Part shown: piece by piece, positions 38,622-50,636 of the stretch
How positions within the stretch are numbered: position 1 is the first letter of the stretch
Layout: every line of letters begins with the position of its first letter
Source: Diplonema papillatum
Lineage: Eukaryota > Euglenozoa > Diplonemea > Diplonemida > Diplonemidae
Reading direction: 5' to 3'
DNA length: 64,000 nt
Assembly: GCA_030068145.1 (NCBI GenBank)
Contig: JAPJBO010000042.1
Span: forward strand, 434,001-498,000
Translations under genes and position numbers: made by a program
The notes under the pieces: generated by a model
What the model was told of the DNA's origin: nothing
What the model saw: the letters and a program-made list of their open reading frames with translations, nothing else
The model's database searches: none

Positions 38622-38770
38622 AGGTTCTGTCGTTCTCCCTCAGTTTCGGGTTCTGTTGTTCTCCCACAGTTTCGGGTTCTGTCGTTCTCCCACAGTTTCG
38701 GGTTCTGTCGTTCTCCCATAGTTTCGGGTTCTGTTGTTCTCCCACAGTTTTGAGTTCTCTCGTTCTCCGT
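38622..38770. repeat. 26-bp tandem repeat, 5-6 copies
   Basis: GGTTCTGTYGTTCTCCCACA plus GTTTCG repeated with point changes. Confidence 0.9.
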
Positions 38771-38878
38771 AAGGCGCATCTTTTACGTTGAACGTAGCAC
38801 GCGTGGGGTAGCTCCGATACTCGTGGCTCTGCCGCATAAGGGAGCTCCTATGCACCAAGAACAAAATAAAAAAGTGAG

Positions 38879-38902
38879 ACCCCCCCCCCCCCCCCCCCCC
38901 CA
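38879..38902. repeat. Poly-C run, about 22 bases
   Basis: Pure C run after AGTGAGA; its length is likely unreliable in assembly. Confidence 0.9.
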
Positions 38903-40233
38903 ACAATACTTTACTAAATCCGCGGTTAAATAACCTGGCCTCAGTGGTGCAAGCACCACGCGCTCTTCAAACCCAAGAAATATCTCCTCCCCCGGAACAA
39001 ACCCAGGTACAAGCCCGGCACAAACCCGGCCAAACCCGGCACAAACCCGGCAATACGTGGATCTGATCACACCATTAACTCTAAGAAAGACCCTCTCTGC
39101 GAACTTTCACTCTGAAGCTCCCAAAACCCCCTGATAGGACCATCTGGCATCCGGAACATGGTCGAACAATGCACCCCGACGAGGAGAAGGCAGAGGAAGC
39201 GCAGAAGGCGGAAGAGGCTGGTCTGCTTTTTATTTTTCCGTTTTTTTTTATTACCGTTTTTCGACATCGCAATATGTTCCAAATGCCTGTAAGCCTGAGC
39301 AATGAGCGAACCGACACCAAACTGAAGATCATGTCACTGTCACAGTTTCGACGAACCCCTCGTTTTCGTTCACCCTCGTTTTTTTACATAAGCGCCAGCT
39401 TGAAAGGAAATGCTCGACGATGCTGCCCGACAAAGAACAGAAGGGATCCCAAGTGCTGTAACTACCGAACCGCGTGTTGAACGGACGTGAGGTCATGCGG
39501 GTTTACCCCTACACGACAAATCACACAAACACAACAGGTCAAAGTCCCGAGTGAGAAAAGCTGCTCAGGAGGCCAACACCGTGTTTCTTCGTTGTTGATA
39601 GCACATTTGCACGTCAATACTAGTTGCGAATTTCCGAGTCGAGTTCCAAACAAATCCACAGGGGCCGCAATGCGGAAAGAGGACCCAGCAGCAACCAAAG
39701 GAAGGGCGGTCCGAAAGGTAAATGGGCCAGCAATGACGCCAACGGAGGCACAGGGCGTGGTATGCCAGTTCTTTGTTGAAAGAAATCCGCTGCACTGTCA
39801 GAAACACGCGGAGAGGCTGCCAGTTGAATAGTCTCAAAGGAGACCTCAGCCTTGCAGAGGCTGTCAAGTAGTCGGGATCAGTGTCGAATCGGCCAGCGTA
39901 ACGAAGCGCCTTACTTCCGATACGCGAGAAGCCTGTCGGGACTCGACAGAACCTATCGATGCGTGTACAAGAAGGCCTGGCTTTGACGAGCTACGAACAG
40001 CCGCCTGATACACCAGGCGCACGCCGCGGCGCTGCCGATGTCAGCCATGTGTCCGTGGCACAAGGATTGAACGGTGCAAATAGGACCAGTGCGGAGTTGA
40101 GGGATATCCATTCTACCACGTGGACATCAAAAAGCGAGGGTTCACTCTAAAACTCGAAAGCCGTACACCGCGAGAGTAGGAGAAAGTAGAAAGGGAAACT
40201 AGAGTTTTCGTTGGCCGCACCATCCTGAGCCCA
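38903..40233. repeat. Spacer with an inverted dispersed repeat
   Basis: 39370-39560 is the reverse complement of about 44195-44375 (ACGTCCGTTCAACACG, GTAGTTACAGCACTTGGGAT). No gene recognised elsewhere in this stretch. Confidence 0.6.
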
Positions 40234-43200
40234 AATCCTGGACGTGGTTTCAGGTGGCAAATCTGGCAAATGATCATGATCAGAAGGTCCTACTTGGGCG
40301 GTTCAGTTTCCTCACACATTGCATGTGGCTAAAAAAAAAAACTTAAAAGACGTCCACTGACACGTTCCCACACCGATACTTTCCCACGTGTAACCACCAC
40401 CCCACCTTTGAAGAGCACGCAGCGTTCAAAGGGTATCCCTATTGCCAAAACTCATCCGGAGACTCTAAGAGCCCGGAGCTTCCGAGCGTACTTCCACTTA
40501 ATACAACACGGGGCACAAAGCGTCAAGGTCCCGGACATGGTTAGCCATTTCTCGTAGTGAACGTGTGCGCCAAAGAAACCACCCACCCTTTCTTACTCTA
40601 AGAGAACCCATTTAACAAAGGTCACCCCGGAGACCCTAAAAACCCGGAATCGTAAAGCGAACTGTGACTCTAAATGCAACAGGTGGCGCAAAGCGTCAAG
40701 GCGATTTCCACGTCATCAACCGAAGCAACGTCGTTCAGGACTGATGCCCGCTGCCAGCGTTTTTGCCCTCCTTCCCGAAGGTTAGGTGCGCTATGCTCGC
40801 AGTGGACGTGGAAGCGCCCAGACGGCAATCGGCCATTCGTGTGTGGTTCGCGCTCTGCTTCACAGAGGCCGCAGTAGGAGCGGACGTGTAAGCCCACCAG
40901 ATAAACCGTCGGCTGTTTCTGGGGCTTTGCGCTCTTTCAGGACCCTCCTTCGCACTGACACACACTCAAGGAGAAGGAGACGGCTTAAGGCCGCGGATGC
41001 AATACTGCTCGGCCCTTAGACTGGGGCGCTGCGGCGAGTGCGAAGCTGACAACGAAGGGATCGCGAGGTGCTGTACCCCCAGTTGAACACGGACCGCTAC
41101 TCACAACCTGCGGGAGCATCGGGTTACTTGAAACGGAAGGACTCGTGAACGCCTCTCGCACAGGAAGGCACCACGTGAAAACAGGCACGAAAACGCGCAG
41201 ACTTCAATTTTCCTGCTGCACACACTCTCTCCCTCTCTTGGAGAGACCCTTCGCGCGCAAGGAAGTGTCACAGGCGCGCCGGAGGCAGAGGGCGCGAACC
41301 AAGATACGAAGGCGGTGCAGCGCACACGAGGACGACCGGCTCTGAAGAGGCCCGCGCCGCAAGCGGCGCGAGCAACACGGGGTGCCGAGCAACGTAAAAA
41401 GGAAGACGAGGAGATGCAGACCGCACAGCAGGACGCCCGAGCCGAAGCGGAAGGGCGCGGGAAGGTCAGCGGTAGCGATGTAGCGATGATCATGAGATGG
41501 CCTCATGCAGGTGGCGGGGAGAGGCCCTGGAACTGCCAAGGCGTGGCTGCCCACACCTTTTAACTTGTTCTGATGTGCTCTCTCTCTGGTTGGTGGGAAC
41601 CATGAGCCTTGTCACTCAGTCCTAAGAGTTGCGCACCCAGTATGCATCCAGTGTACTTCTTGGAGAGGACGGACATAGGATGGCGGAGGCTTCACAGGTG
41701 CATGACCAGGTAGACCGCGCGGAAGAGCGAGCCAATAGCAGGTCTGCGATGCTCCTTAATGTCCTAGGCTGCACGCGCACCATACTGACGCATTAAACGA
41801 GTTTGAGAGCCTTCTGGCTACCTATCTTGAAGCGGATGGGAAATCTTCTGTACTTGCGTCGTGATGAGGAACCTTGAATGAGGAATGCCTGGTAGGCGCA
41901 AATCATCAGCTTGCATTGATTCGCCATTCCAGACCAGCTTCACCCTGTGCAACCCTCCCAAACCTCACCGGGATTTGACAGCCCATACCCAAGGTGCCCT
42001 ACAGAAATCTATATTTCCACACTTTTTGCTACCTACCGTCATGAGGAAAACTTGTGTTGTGTCTTAGTCGTGTCACCTAACCCAACTCGTACAGAAGTCC
42101 TGTCTCCTTGCCACGTGGAAAACACCGCAAAACAGTCAAATCTGGACAGGTCTGTTTGTCCCTCGGGATCGACGGTAACACCAAAAAGATCAGCTCACCT
42201 GTGTCGGAATTTAAATGCCTCCAGTACGCAACGGCAGCGATCCAGTCCACAAAGGTTCGCCTCTACGAGACTAGAGAATGTAAAAAAAAAAAAAAAAAAC
42301 CAAAAACAGTTAAGTCTGTACAGCAAACAGAAACCAACCACCCAGCGTCCGACGGACGCTTGCGGCCAAGTTGCAGGGGAAGGAGGGGAGGCGGAAATAG
42401 GAGAAGACACGAAACGGTCTTTGAACAACAAAAAACAAAACGGTCGAAAGACACCAAACTGTACGTCCCACGGGATCGTCGGAAACACAAAAATGAAGAA
42501 TGATCCAATTCGATCATTGTAACCAGCCGCTCGTGGTTGTGGAACGGCTTGCGGGCGGCGGTCTATTGTAGGATACTTCACTTCGTTCTTCGCTCTTTTC
42601 AGACTGATTGTTTCTCCCTGGATCTCGTCAGTATACGACCACCTAAGAAATTTTATAGCTTTGACTCTACACACATGCAAGTGTGCCGGCCGTTCTTCCT
42701 TCCTCGCCGTCTTGTTCTCCTGTTCTTTTTTTGTATTCGTACCTTCGCGTGCACGCCGGCGTAGCCCCAATCGAAGTCTATGAGGCCTGCGACACTACAC
42801 AATGTTATTTCTCGCGTGTCCTTATATGTCCGGCATATTTTAGAAGCCGAAAATATGTCGTGGCATATTTTCGAACAACTCCTCACATACTTTCAAACTT
42901 CCCCTTGTACGTCCGACATATTTTCAGAACGCCCCTTATATGTCCGACATATTTTCAGGATGCCTGGGGGTTGGGGGGAGGGTCTGCCAATCTGCAGACA
43001 CGTGTGCTGAGGGAAGATACGCGAGAGAACGAAGAAGTATTCGGAGGCGCCAGGGAGGACAACAACCACAACTGCGACAAAAATGGGGCATTTTATGTTC
43101 TTAGCACATGCAATGTGTGAGGAAACTGAACCGCCCAAGTAGGACCTTCTGATCATGTTCATTGGCAATTTCTTTACCTGAAACCACGTCCGTGCAGGAT
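40234..43200. mobile_element. Possible 2.97-kb element with inverted repeats of about 98 bp
   Basis: 40234-40332 and 43100-43200 are inverted copies (core CAGAAGGTCCTACTTGGGCG). No transposase is visible between them and no target duplication was identified. Interior notes: 40440-40680 resembles 47740-47900; an A-run at 42281-42298; 42830-42960 holds three ATGTCCGACATATTTTCAG units with a palindromic core. It may be a non-autonomous transposon or simply two inverted repeat copies. Confidence 0.4.
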
Positions 43201-43242
43201 TTGCAGGGTAGTGTGGTCAACGAAAGGCACCTGCTTTGTAGC

Positions 43243-43494
43243 AAATACTTGGGAGAGGCCGCCAGTTGCGAAGTATCAAAGGTTGTAGTGAGTCCTCATC
43301 GGCATCCCCACTACGGCAACAATTTCCCAATATCAAAGGACGAAAATGTGCTGTAGCCCACACGAAACACAGGTGAATCCGGGTTTAGTGGCGGGCGTGA
43401 GCGTTCAACAAACACGACCCACTTTGTAGTTGTATTGTTTTCTCCCCCTCTAGCCTCCTTCGACGGAAGCACAAGGCAGCCCCCTCGAGTATTT
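43243..43494. mobile_element. MITE family A member
   Basis: AAATACTTGGG at the left and CTCGAGTATTTT at the right form short inverted ends. The interior matches 54642-54830 in reverse (CACACGAAACACAGGTGAAT region). Partial copies lie at 35967-36140 and about 45388-45460. Confidence 0.6.
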
Positions 43495-45478
43495 TCGGGA
43501 ATGAAAGACTTGCTTCGCAGGAAACACACCCCGGGTGGAGTCGAGCCTTAGAAGATGGCGTCACCGAAAGCGGACGTCGCGTTTTTGTGAGCACATCCGC
43601 TTTGTTGGGGCGACATCACGCCCTCTTTAACTCCAGACCCTGAGGTTGGAGCCCCACTGTTCCCCGGGGGGGCACCGCGGAATGAGCTGGGTACAGTGTG
43701 TGGACACGACCCACGACTGTTACAAAACAGCTGAAAAGAAACACGTCGCATGTTCTTAACGTGCCATGCGAATCCACGTGTTATTTCCTGTTATTTCCGT
43801 AGCAAGTGGGTCGAGCGGTCGGGATTGGGGTCTCTCTCACCACCGACTACACGCCGCACTTGTCATGCCATTTACTTACTACTGATCTTACTAGTCATAA
43901 ATCTTACTAGTCATATGACTACTGTCAGTAGTAAGAATGACTACTGCAGTAGTAAGCACTCTTCAGTAGTAATATTGGCTTCAAATGACTTGTGCACGTG
44001 TACCGTCGACTGTCCCCCCGGCCCTTGTGATTTTGCAACTGGCGGTCTCATCGATGGCCAGTGACATATCTTCAAAAAGTACTCGACGTAGCTGCTTTGA
44101 CTCCGAATGGAAGGGAGGCAGGAAGGGGGCAAGTACAATACAAACACAATCTGATTCGTTCCCGTTTTCACAGTTCTTCGCCACCGTGTGTGTTTTCTCT
44201 ACTCAGGACGTTGACCTGTTGTGTTTGTGTGTCTTGTCGTGTAGGGTAGACCCGCATGACCTCACGTCCGTTCAACACGTGGTTCGGTAGTTACAGCACT
44301 TGGGATTCCGTCGGTTCTTTGTCTGGCAGCTTTTGTCGAGCATTTCCCTCCAAGCTGGCGCTTGTGTACAAAAGAAAACACAAAAAAGAAGCTGCGATTG
44401 TCCCCCTCTCACACTCTCTCCCCTCTCCTTTGCTCGCTCCTTTCCATTTACGCTTGTTGGGAATGACCCGCGGACGACAGGAAGGGTTGGGAAAAAGCAA
44501 GAGAAGCAAACAGAAGCCAACTTTTCTGTTCTTCAACCCCTCCAACCCTTCTGCCGCCCCCTCTCCGCACCTCCCCTCCCCCTCCAGGTATTGTTCCTTT
44601 TGTAACACTTCACTTTGCCGCCGCCGCAATTCCAGTTCCGAGAGTTCTCTCCCGCCGTGCAGCAATGCATAGTAGGAGCCCGCTTGGGCATTCAGGACGA
44701 ATTGTGTGCGGATGTGCGGTTCTTCTTTTATTCGTGCGCAGCCCGTACGGTGGCCGTTGACAGGATCCACCATACACTGCACATCAGCTTGGCCACCCAC
44801 GACAGCCCATAGGGCTACGTAGCCCCAGATTTTAACGCTAGGAACTACCGTACAGTGCCGTTTAGTAGTAGTAGCCTTAGTTTGAGCTTGGTATGCAGCA
44901 GCAATCATGCGACGATCGACTGCACATCGTTCAGTGCCGTTAGTAGTAGTAGGTGGAAGGTCCAACCGTCGGTACTATCGTGTCCGTCTGTGGGGTGACC
45001 ACCCACAACCAACTGCCAAAAAGAGGTCTGCACGCCAGCTGGGCTTCCCACGTCCACATAGGGTAAAATTCTCTTTGAGAGGCTCATGTCAATTTAACCC
45101 ATGTTTTATGACCGACTCCCATTCTCCCAAAGAGGGGGGTTCCTGTCAACTGGTTTCACTTCCTTTAACTGGACAGGCTTTGGTCGGAGGTCGGATTTGG
45201 CTGACATAAAAACTCCAGTTACATACCTCCGGTTACATACCTCCAGTTACATACCGTAAATTGGAATAATGTCGAACTGGACTAAAGCTGGAACGGGTAA
45301 ATGACAGACCGCGGTAAAACCCTGGGCCCCATTTTTGGGGGTGTCCCAGGTTTTACCCGGTTCGGGAACGTGTCAGTTAGACTTTACCCACACGAAACAC
45401 CGGTGAATCTGGGTTCAGTAGCGGGCGTATGCGTTCAACAAAAAAGACCCACTTTGTAGTTCGGGGGGTTAGGGTGTA
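43495..45478. other. Spacer with short repeats
   Basis: 43870-43970 is rich in AGTAGTCATATGACTACT-type inverted motifs. 44195-44375 is the partner of 39370-39560. 45205-45255 holds three GTTACATACC units. 45315-45360 is a hairpin (GGTAAAACCCTGGG / CCCAGGTTTTACC). No gene recognised. Confidence 0.5.
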
Positions 45479-45558
45479 ATGCCCTTATATCCCACTCAAA
45501 ACAAATTTGTGCCCTTATATCCCACTTCAAACAAATTTTGTGCCCTTATATCCCAAAC

Positions 45559-46127
45559 TGGGATATAAGGCACAAATTTGTTTTGACAAATTTGAATCGA
45601 GGAAAATGCTGGAAAACTTGCCGAGGAGGGCTTGAACCCCCGACCACTCGCCTAAAATTTTGGTCGAGATTTTTGGTCCAAAATCTTTGGTGGAAATTTT
45701 GGGTCCAAATTTTTGGTCGAAATTTTGGGTCCAAATTTTGGGTCCAAATTGCGGTTCAAATTTTGGGTCGAAATTTTTGGTCGAAATTTTTGGGGTCCAA
45801 TTTTTGGGGTCGAAATTTTGGGTCCAAAATTTTTGGTCGAAATTTTGGGTCCAAAATTTTGGTCCAATTTTTTGGCATCGAAATTTTGGTCGAAATTTTT
45901 GGGTCCAGATTTTTGGCCAAAATCTCGTTGGGCAAAATGTTGTGGGCAAAATGTTGGGGCAAATTTTGGTCGAAAAATATGCCCTGGAATTTTTGGATGT
46001 TGTGGCCGAGTCAAGCCACCGGCACTATAGGTGGCCGGTTCGGTTCCCTCAAAAGACTTTTTACACGACCAAACAAATTTTGTGCCCTTATATCCCACTT
46101 CAAACAAATTTTGTGTCTTATATCCCA
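45559..46127. mobile_element. TIR element with internal 26-bp array and tRNA-like ends
   Basis: TGGGATATAAGGCACAAATT at the left is mirrored by CAAATTTTGTGTCTTATATCCCA at the right. Between them is a degenerate array of GGTCCAAATTTTTGGTCGAA units (45655-45985). A tRNA-like T-arm (GGGTTCAAGCCC, minus strand, about 45620-45650) and a second tRNA-like stretch (GTGGCCGAGTC...GGTTCGGTTCC, plus strand, 46003-46055) lie just inside the ends. Further copies of the GCCCTTATATCCCA end sit left at 45480-45554. Confidence 0.6.
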
Positions 46128-46162
46128 GATCCTGATAGACCGTGGTGATTTGGGTTAGTTTC

Positions 46163-46350
46163 AGGTTGGCGTGAGTTTGATCAAAGTAACATCAAGGCAG
46201 CCCTTGCAAAGACCAGCCACAGTCAACGCCGCTTGGGTGCGGGCTTTTGATATTAAATTTAATCATCGTGTTTCAAACCCCCGATTGCGCGTAAGCTGGA
46301 AGCACCCAGAGGGTGTCGATGGAAGGTGCAGTTGCCCGCATCCAACCGGC
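46163..46350. repeat. Dispersed repeat, direct copy of 33700-33872
   Basis: GTGAGTTTGATCAAAGTAAC through TTGCCCGCATCCAACCGGCA with small indels. It is followed by the ATAATCTGCATCGCCGG family (46365-46435). Confidence 0.75.
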
Positions 46351-46452
46351 AATCTTTGGGTTTGAGCGCAAATAATCTGTTGCGATAATCTGCATCGCCG
46401 GCATCGCGGCTCGCACGTGACGTATCATGCTTTCGCCTCTTCCGCTCGTCTT

Positions 46453-46730
46453 GATCGTCGCGCTCAAGCGCGCGTTTGGTGCTTCGCTTCTCCTTCGATT
46501 GCTCGTCTAGGTTCATCGGTTGCGCGTCGATAGTTGCTTCCTTACGGCGCTTGGCGATAGCTGTGTTGTCTTCTGTGGTGTTGCCGAGGTTGATCGTCGC
46601 GCTCAGGCGCGCGTTTGGTGCTTCGCTTCTCCTTCGATTGCTCGTCGAGGTTCATCGGTTGCGCGTCGATAGTTGCTTCCTTACGGCGCTTGGCGATAGC
46701 CGTGTTGTCTTCTGTGGTGTTGCCGAGGTT
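46453..46730. repeat. Tandem 139-bp repeat, two copies
   Basis: 46453-46591 and 46592-46730 are nearly identical; a third copy starts at 46731 and diverges. Frames across it are repeat-driven. Confidence 0.85.
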
Positions 46731-46739
46731 GATCGTCGC

Positions 46740-48020
46740 TTCTTCGTCTTCACTCTCGAGACTTCGTCCTCGGCTGCTTTCGGAAGTACCAGCACCACGT
46801 TGGCGCGCTTCACTTGCTTTCGGCGGAGGTGCTGCTGCCGCTGCAGGGCTTATCAGCTCCGCTTCCCGCTTCTCCGCCGATCCGGCTCCTCTCGCCACCG
46901 CCTTTCCGGCAGCACTGTCCGGGCCTCTGGCTCCGCCGGTCCGCGTGCCTCTCGCAATGCTCGCACGTTGGCAATTTCGTGGGGGACCGTGGTGACCGAA
47001 TAATACAGTACCAGGCAATTATATGCAGCTCTAGAGAATGGAGGGATGGACCGATAGACCGTGGTGGTTTGGGTTAGTTTTGGGTTAGAATGCAAAGAAT
47101 CTGTGGCGATAATCTGCATCGCCGGCATCGCGGCTATCTCTTCGCACGTGACGTATCACGTGGTGGACCGTGGAGGACGCCGAATAATACAGCTCTAGGG
47201 GACAGGGATGACCTGATTGGACCGCGATTCACTGTGATAAATAGCGGCAGGTAATTCGATGCAGTTCCAGGCAATAGGAATGGTCCGGCTTAGGTGCAAG
47301 CGCCGCGAGCTCTTGACAGCTAACAAGTATCCCCATCCCCCGACGGAGAACGAATCATAGAAGAAAGCAGAGGCCCCAGCTCCAAAATGGTTCCATCGGT
47401 TACTTGCGGAAGTCTTGTGCTCCCTTTTTTTGTTTTCCTTCTCTTTCTCCATCTCATTTCTTTCCCCCCTCCAGGGTTTATCCTGCATGGTTAAAAAAAA
47501 GTTTCTTCACCAAAAAAAAAAAAAGTATTCTCAAAACAGGCCGGTTAAAAAAGAGTTTTTAACCACAGGAGTTTCTGGTGAAAATTATTTTGTGCTTGCA
47601 AGGCCAGGCTAGAGGACCCGCAAGACCCACAAGTGTGGTCTACAACAAAGTGGCGAAGCAGCAACACTCCCACGAAGGTCGCATACCAGGATGACAGGTC
47701 ATTAAAAACACTCCACGAAGGAATGTACTAGGTGTCGGTCACAAACAGTCCCGGACATGGCTAGCCATAACCCATATCGAAAGCGTGCACCAAATATACA
47801 ACCCGTAACCATATGGCCCTTTCTTGCTCTAAGAGAACCCATTCATGAACGGTCACACGGAGACTAAAACCCCGGAATTTCAAGCGAACTTTAACTCTAA
47901 AAAGACCTCGCTCAACGTGGAAAAAAAATCTTTCCGGCCATGCTACAGACGTTTTAACCATGACCTTCCCGAATTTCGGGGATTAGAATAACCCCTGCCC
48001 CCTCGGAGGGCCCCTCCCAG
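46740..48020. other. Spacer with dispersed repeat fragments
   Basis: 47085-47160 belongs to the ATAATCTGCATCGCCGG family. 47185-47285 resembles 55385-55530. 47740-47900 resembles 40510-40660. No gene. Confidence 0.5.
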
Positions 48021-48021
48021 G

Positions 48022-48124
48022 GGACTTTAAAAACCCGGTGTCCCGGTGTCAGACACCGGGAAAACCCGGTGTGTCAAAAAAAGAGGGAAAAAAAAAAAAA
48101 GTCAGAAATTTTCTGGGAAAAAAA
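48022..48124 (-). repeat. Inverted partner of the 27.3/27.7-kb flanks, lacking the 308-bp unit
   Basis: Read on the minus strand: CCCAGAAAATTTCTGAC, a T-run, CCCTC, T-run, then the ACACCGGG hairpin, exactly the sequence on either side of 27341-27648 with no insert. It therefore records the unoccupied site. Confidence 0.75.
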
Positions 48125-48945
48125 AGTACGTGCGCTCGGCTAAGGCCGGCGCGTGGCGAGACTGGAGGCAGCAGTTAAAGTTCGGGGAACAGTCAATGCT
48201 GGTGAAGCTAAGTTCGAGTGATGCTAAGTTCGGGCGTTGCTAAGCGCTCAGGCTGCGCTGGTACTAAAAAACAGTTCGGGCACGAAGCGAAGTTCGGCCA
48301 GGGTGGTAAAGTCCGGGTGAAGCCAAGGTCGGTGCTCGTGCCCGGGGGGGGACACCCCCCCGGACCCCCCCCGACCCACCGAGTGCGGGAAAAGTTTGGC
48401 GCTGGTACCCGGGTGGGCGCCCCCCGGCGAAGCAAAAGTTCGGGCGCAGCTAAGTTCTGGTGAAGCTCGTTTCGGACGATAATAAGTTCGAGTGATGCTA
48501 AGTTCGGGCGGAGCTAAGTTCTGGTGAAGCAAAGTTCGGGCGCAGCTGAGTTCGGGCGAAGCAACGCTCGGGCGAAGCTAAGTTCTGGCGAAGCAAAGTT
48601 CGGGCGCTGCAAAGTTCGGGCGATGCTAAATTCTGGTACGGGCGCAGCTGAGTTCGGACGAAGCAAAAATCGCGCGAAGCTGAGTTCTGGTGAAGCAAAG
48701 TTCGGTTCTCGTAGCAAGTTTGGCCTGTGATGGCAAGCTCGGCCGCCCGACTCCGTTTCCCGGGGTGACCCAAATACCGCGAGATACTGAGAAACTCCGC
48801 CAAAAATGCAATTTTCGGGCACATTTGACCCCGAAACGCAACAAACCTCGAAAACAATCTTCGACCGGAAAAATGTCAAGGGCGGGATTCGAACCCGGGC
48901 CCACCGGCCTGAAGGCCGACGCCCGCTCACTCTGCCACCCGTTTG
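48125..48945 (-). mobile_element. Composite tRNA-SINE/16-bp-repeat element, copy 2
   Basis: Minus-strand order: box A-like TGGCAGAGTGAGCGG near 48930, box B GGTTCGAATCC near 48895, body (to about 48750), 16-bp array (48190-48725) and the 3' tail ending at 48125. The T-stem is nearly complete in this copy. The array length and unit variants differ from copy 1 (37540-38203). Confidence 0.75.
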
Positions 48946-49099
48946 CATTTTGGCAGGGGAAAAAAAAGCTTGCGCCGCACTATTATCTAGTCCAAAAACA
49001 ACACACTTTTTCATAGACAAAAGCCGGGTTGGCTCGAATAGAGGCTATTCACATTGCATGTTCATAGGACCTCCAGTCTCGAAAAATGTCCAGATTTCT

Positions 49100-49890
49100 G
49101 TTTTGTCACTGTGTAGGCTGGAAATTTTCTCGTGGAAACCGGCGGAAATTTCTTTCGTGGGAAGGGAAACTGGTGAACTGGTGTGGTGGAAAAATTTCTC
49201 ACGACAGAAAACTGGTGGAAATTTTCTTGTGGCGGAAACCGATGATGGAAATGTTCTCGTGAAAACTACTGGTGGAAATTTGTTTCGTGGGAAACTGGTG
49301 GTAGAAAACTGGTGAAAATTTCTCGAGGCGAAAGCTACTGGCGGAAATTTCTCTCGTGGTGGAAACCTGGTGGAAATGTTCTCGTGGAAACTACTGGCGG
49401 AAATTTCTTTGTGGAATACTGTTGGTGGAAATTTTCTCACGACAGAAAACTGATGGAAATTTTCTCATGGCAGAAACCACCGGCGGAAGTTTCTTGTCGT
49501 ATAAGATCGAAGATCTTAGAAGATTAATACTATTCCGACGAGAACTAACACTTGTACAAAGGTTATTACCCCGTCGCTCTCGAGAAGAACACCGTAATTT
49601 TACCCCTCGCTTGAAGAAGTTCGTGGCATACACACGAGAATCTCTGCATGACCTTTCTACGTTTGTTACGCACCATCAATCTGACATCACGCAGCAGCAA
49701 GGACGAGAGCAGCGAGTACGGAGCAGCGAGACGGGCGAGGAGGAGAGTATTATCACGGGAAGCTTGGCGGAAAACTTTTCGAACAGAAATTGTTGGTGGA
49801 AATGTTTTCTAACGGAACCCATCAGTGGAAATTTCTCGTGGCAGAAACCTGATGGAAAAAATCTCACCACCGGCGGAATTTTCTTTCACG
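49100..49890 (-). repeat. Degenerate GAAATTTCC array, copy 2 (inverted), with an inserted unit
   Basis: Reverse complement of 26640-27320. The order is continuous with copy 1 except that the 257-bp mobile unit (49496-49752) interrupts it. Confidence 0.75.
49496..49752. mobile_element. 257-bp mobile unit, copy C
   Basis: Begins GTCGTATAAGATCGAAGATC and ends AGGAGAGTATTA. It lacks about 51 internal bases present in 27341-27648. Its flanks TTTCTT and TCACGGG are joined without insert at 26745-26760 (minus strand), giving a second unoccupied site. Confidence 0.75.
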
Positions 49891-50636
49891 GAAAACTGTT
49901 ATGCGATCTTCGTACTTAGCTGGCTGGCCAGAAAGGCGCCAAAAAAAATTCCGCGCGCAGGTGTTTTGGCTGAGAATCTTTTCCGTAATGGGGCTACGCA
50001 TTATTTGCTCATTCTGTTCACAAGTGTTCCACCGTGGCAGGCAATGCAGGGGCGTTGTGCAGGACGAAAACCTGCTGCAGCCGGTGACAAGCCAACGTGT
50101 TTCCGTCCATCTGTTTAGCTGCAAGTGCGACCGTCAAAATTTCCGGGCCTGCGGCGCAGGTTTAATTGACATGTCAGCCAACCTAGTTGTGACGAGCCGC
50201 CCTAGTGCCCATCTGCTTTGATCCGTATGACCGTTTAAAAGTTTCCGCAGGGCTCCTTAAGAAACACAAAACCACCACAAGAAGAGTTGCTGGATCGGTG
50301 TTCCGGAGTTTAACGCTGGTTCAATCGTGCACCATAGGCGGCACACGCACGCAGAAGCCAAAAGGTGACTCACTACCACAAAATATATCGCTGCGCGGGC
50401 AGGTCTCCCCCCACCCGAAGCGTCAACACAGCCTACTGTGCGGGTCGGGGCTACAGTAGGGTCACCGCTGAATGCCGTGTGATTCCCCAAAACCCCGGTT
50501 TAGAGCGTGGATTTTCGTCCCAAGGCATCCCTGCTGCCCAAGTGTTGGAAAAAAAAATTGACCTCACACCGGGTTTTTGGCTGACACCGGGTTTTCCGCA
50601 CCAACCCCCAAACTTTTAAAGACCCCTGGCCCCTCC
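49891..50636. other. Spacer left of YR retrotransposon 2
   Basis: ACACCGGGTTTT motifs at 50565-50600 resemble the hairpin family at 27666. No gene recognised. Confidence 0.5.

Noticed and set aside
35265..38770. CRISPR-like appearance of the 108-bp and 26-bp tandem arrays
   Set aside because: Units are contiguous without unique spacers, and the context is clearly eukaryotic.
41300..41520. Possible small Arg/Glu-rich gene near 41.3-41.5 kb
   Set aside because: Short, in several competing frames, no start or splice support and no family resemblance.
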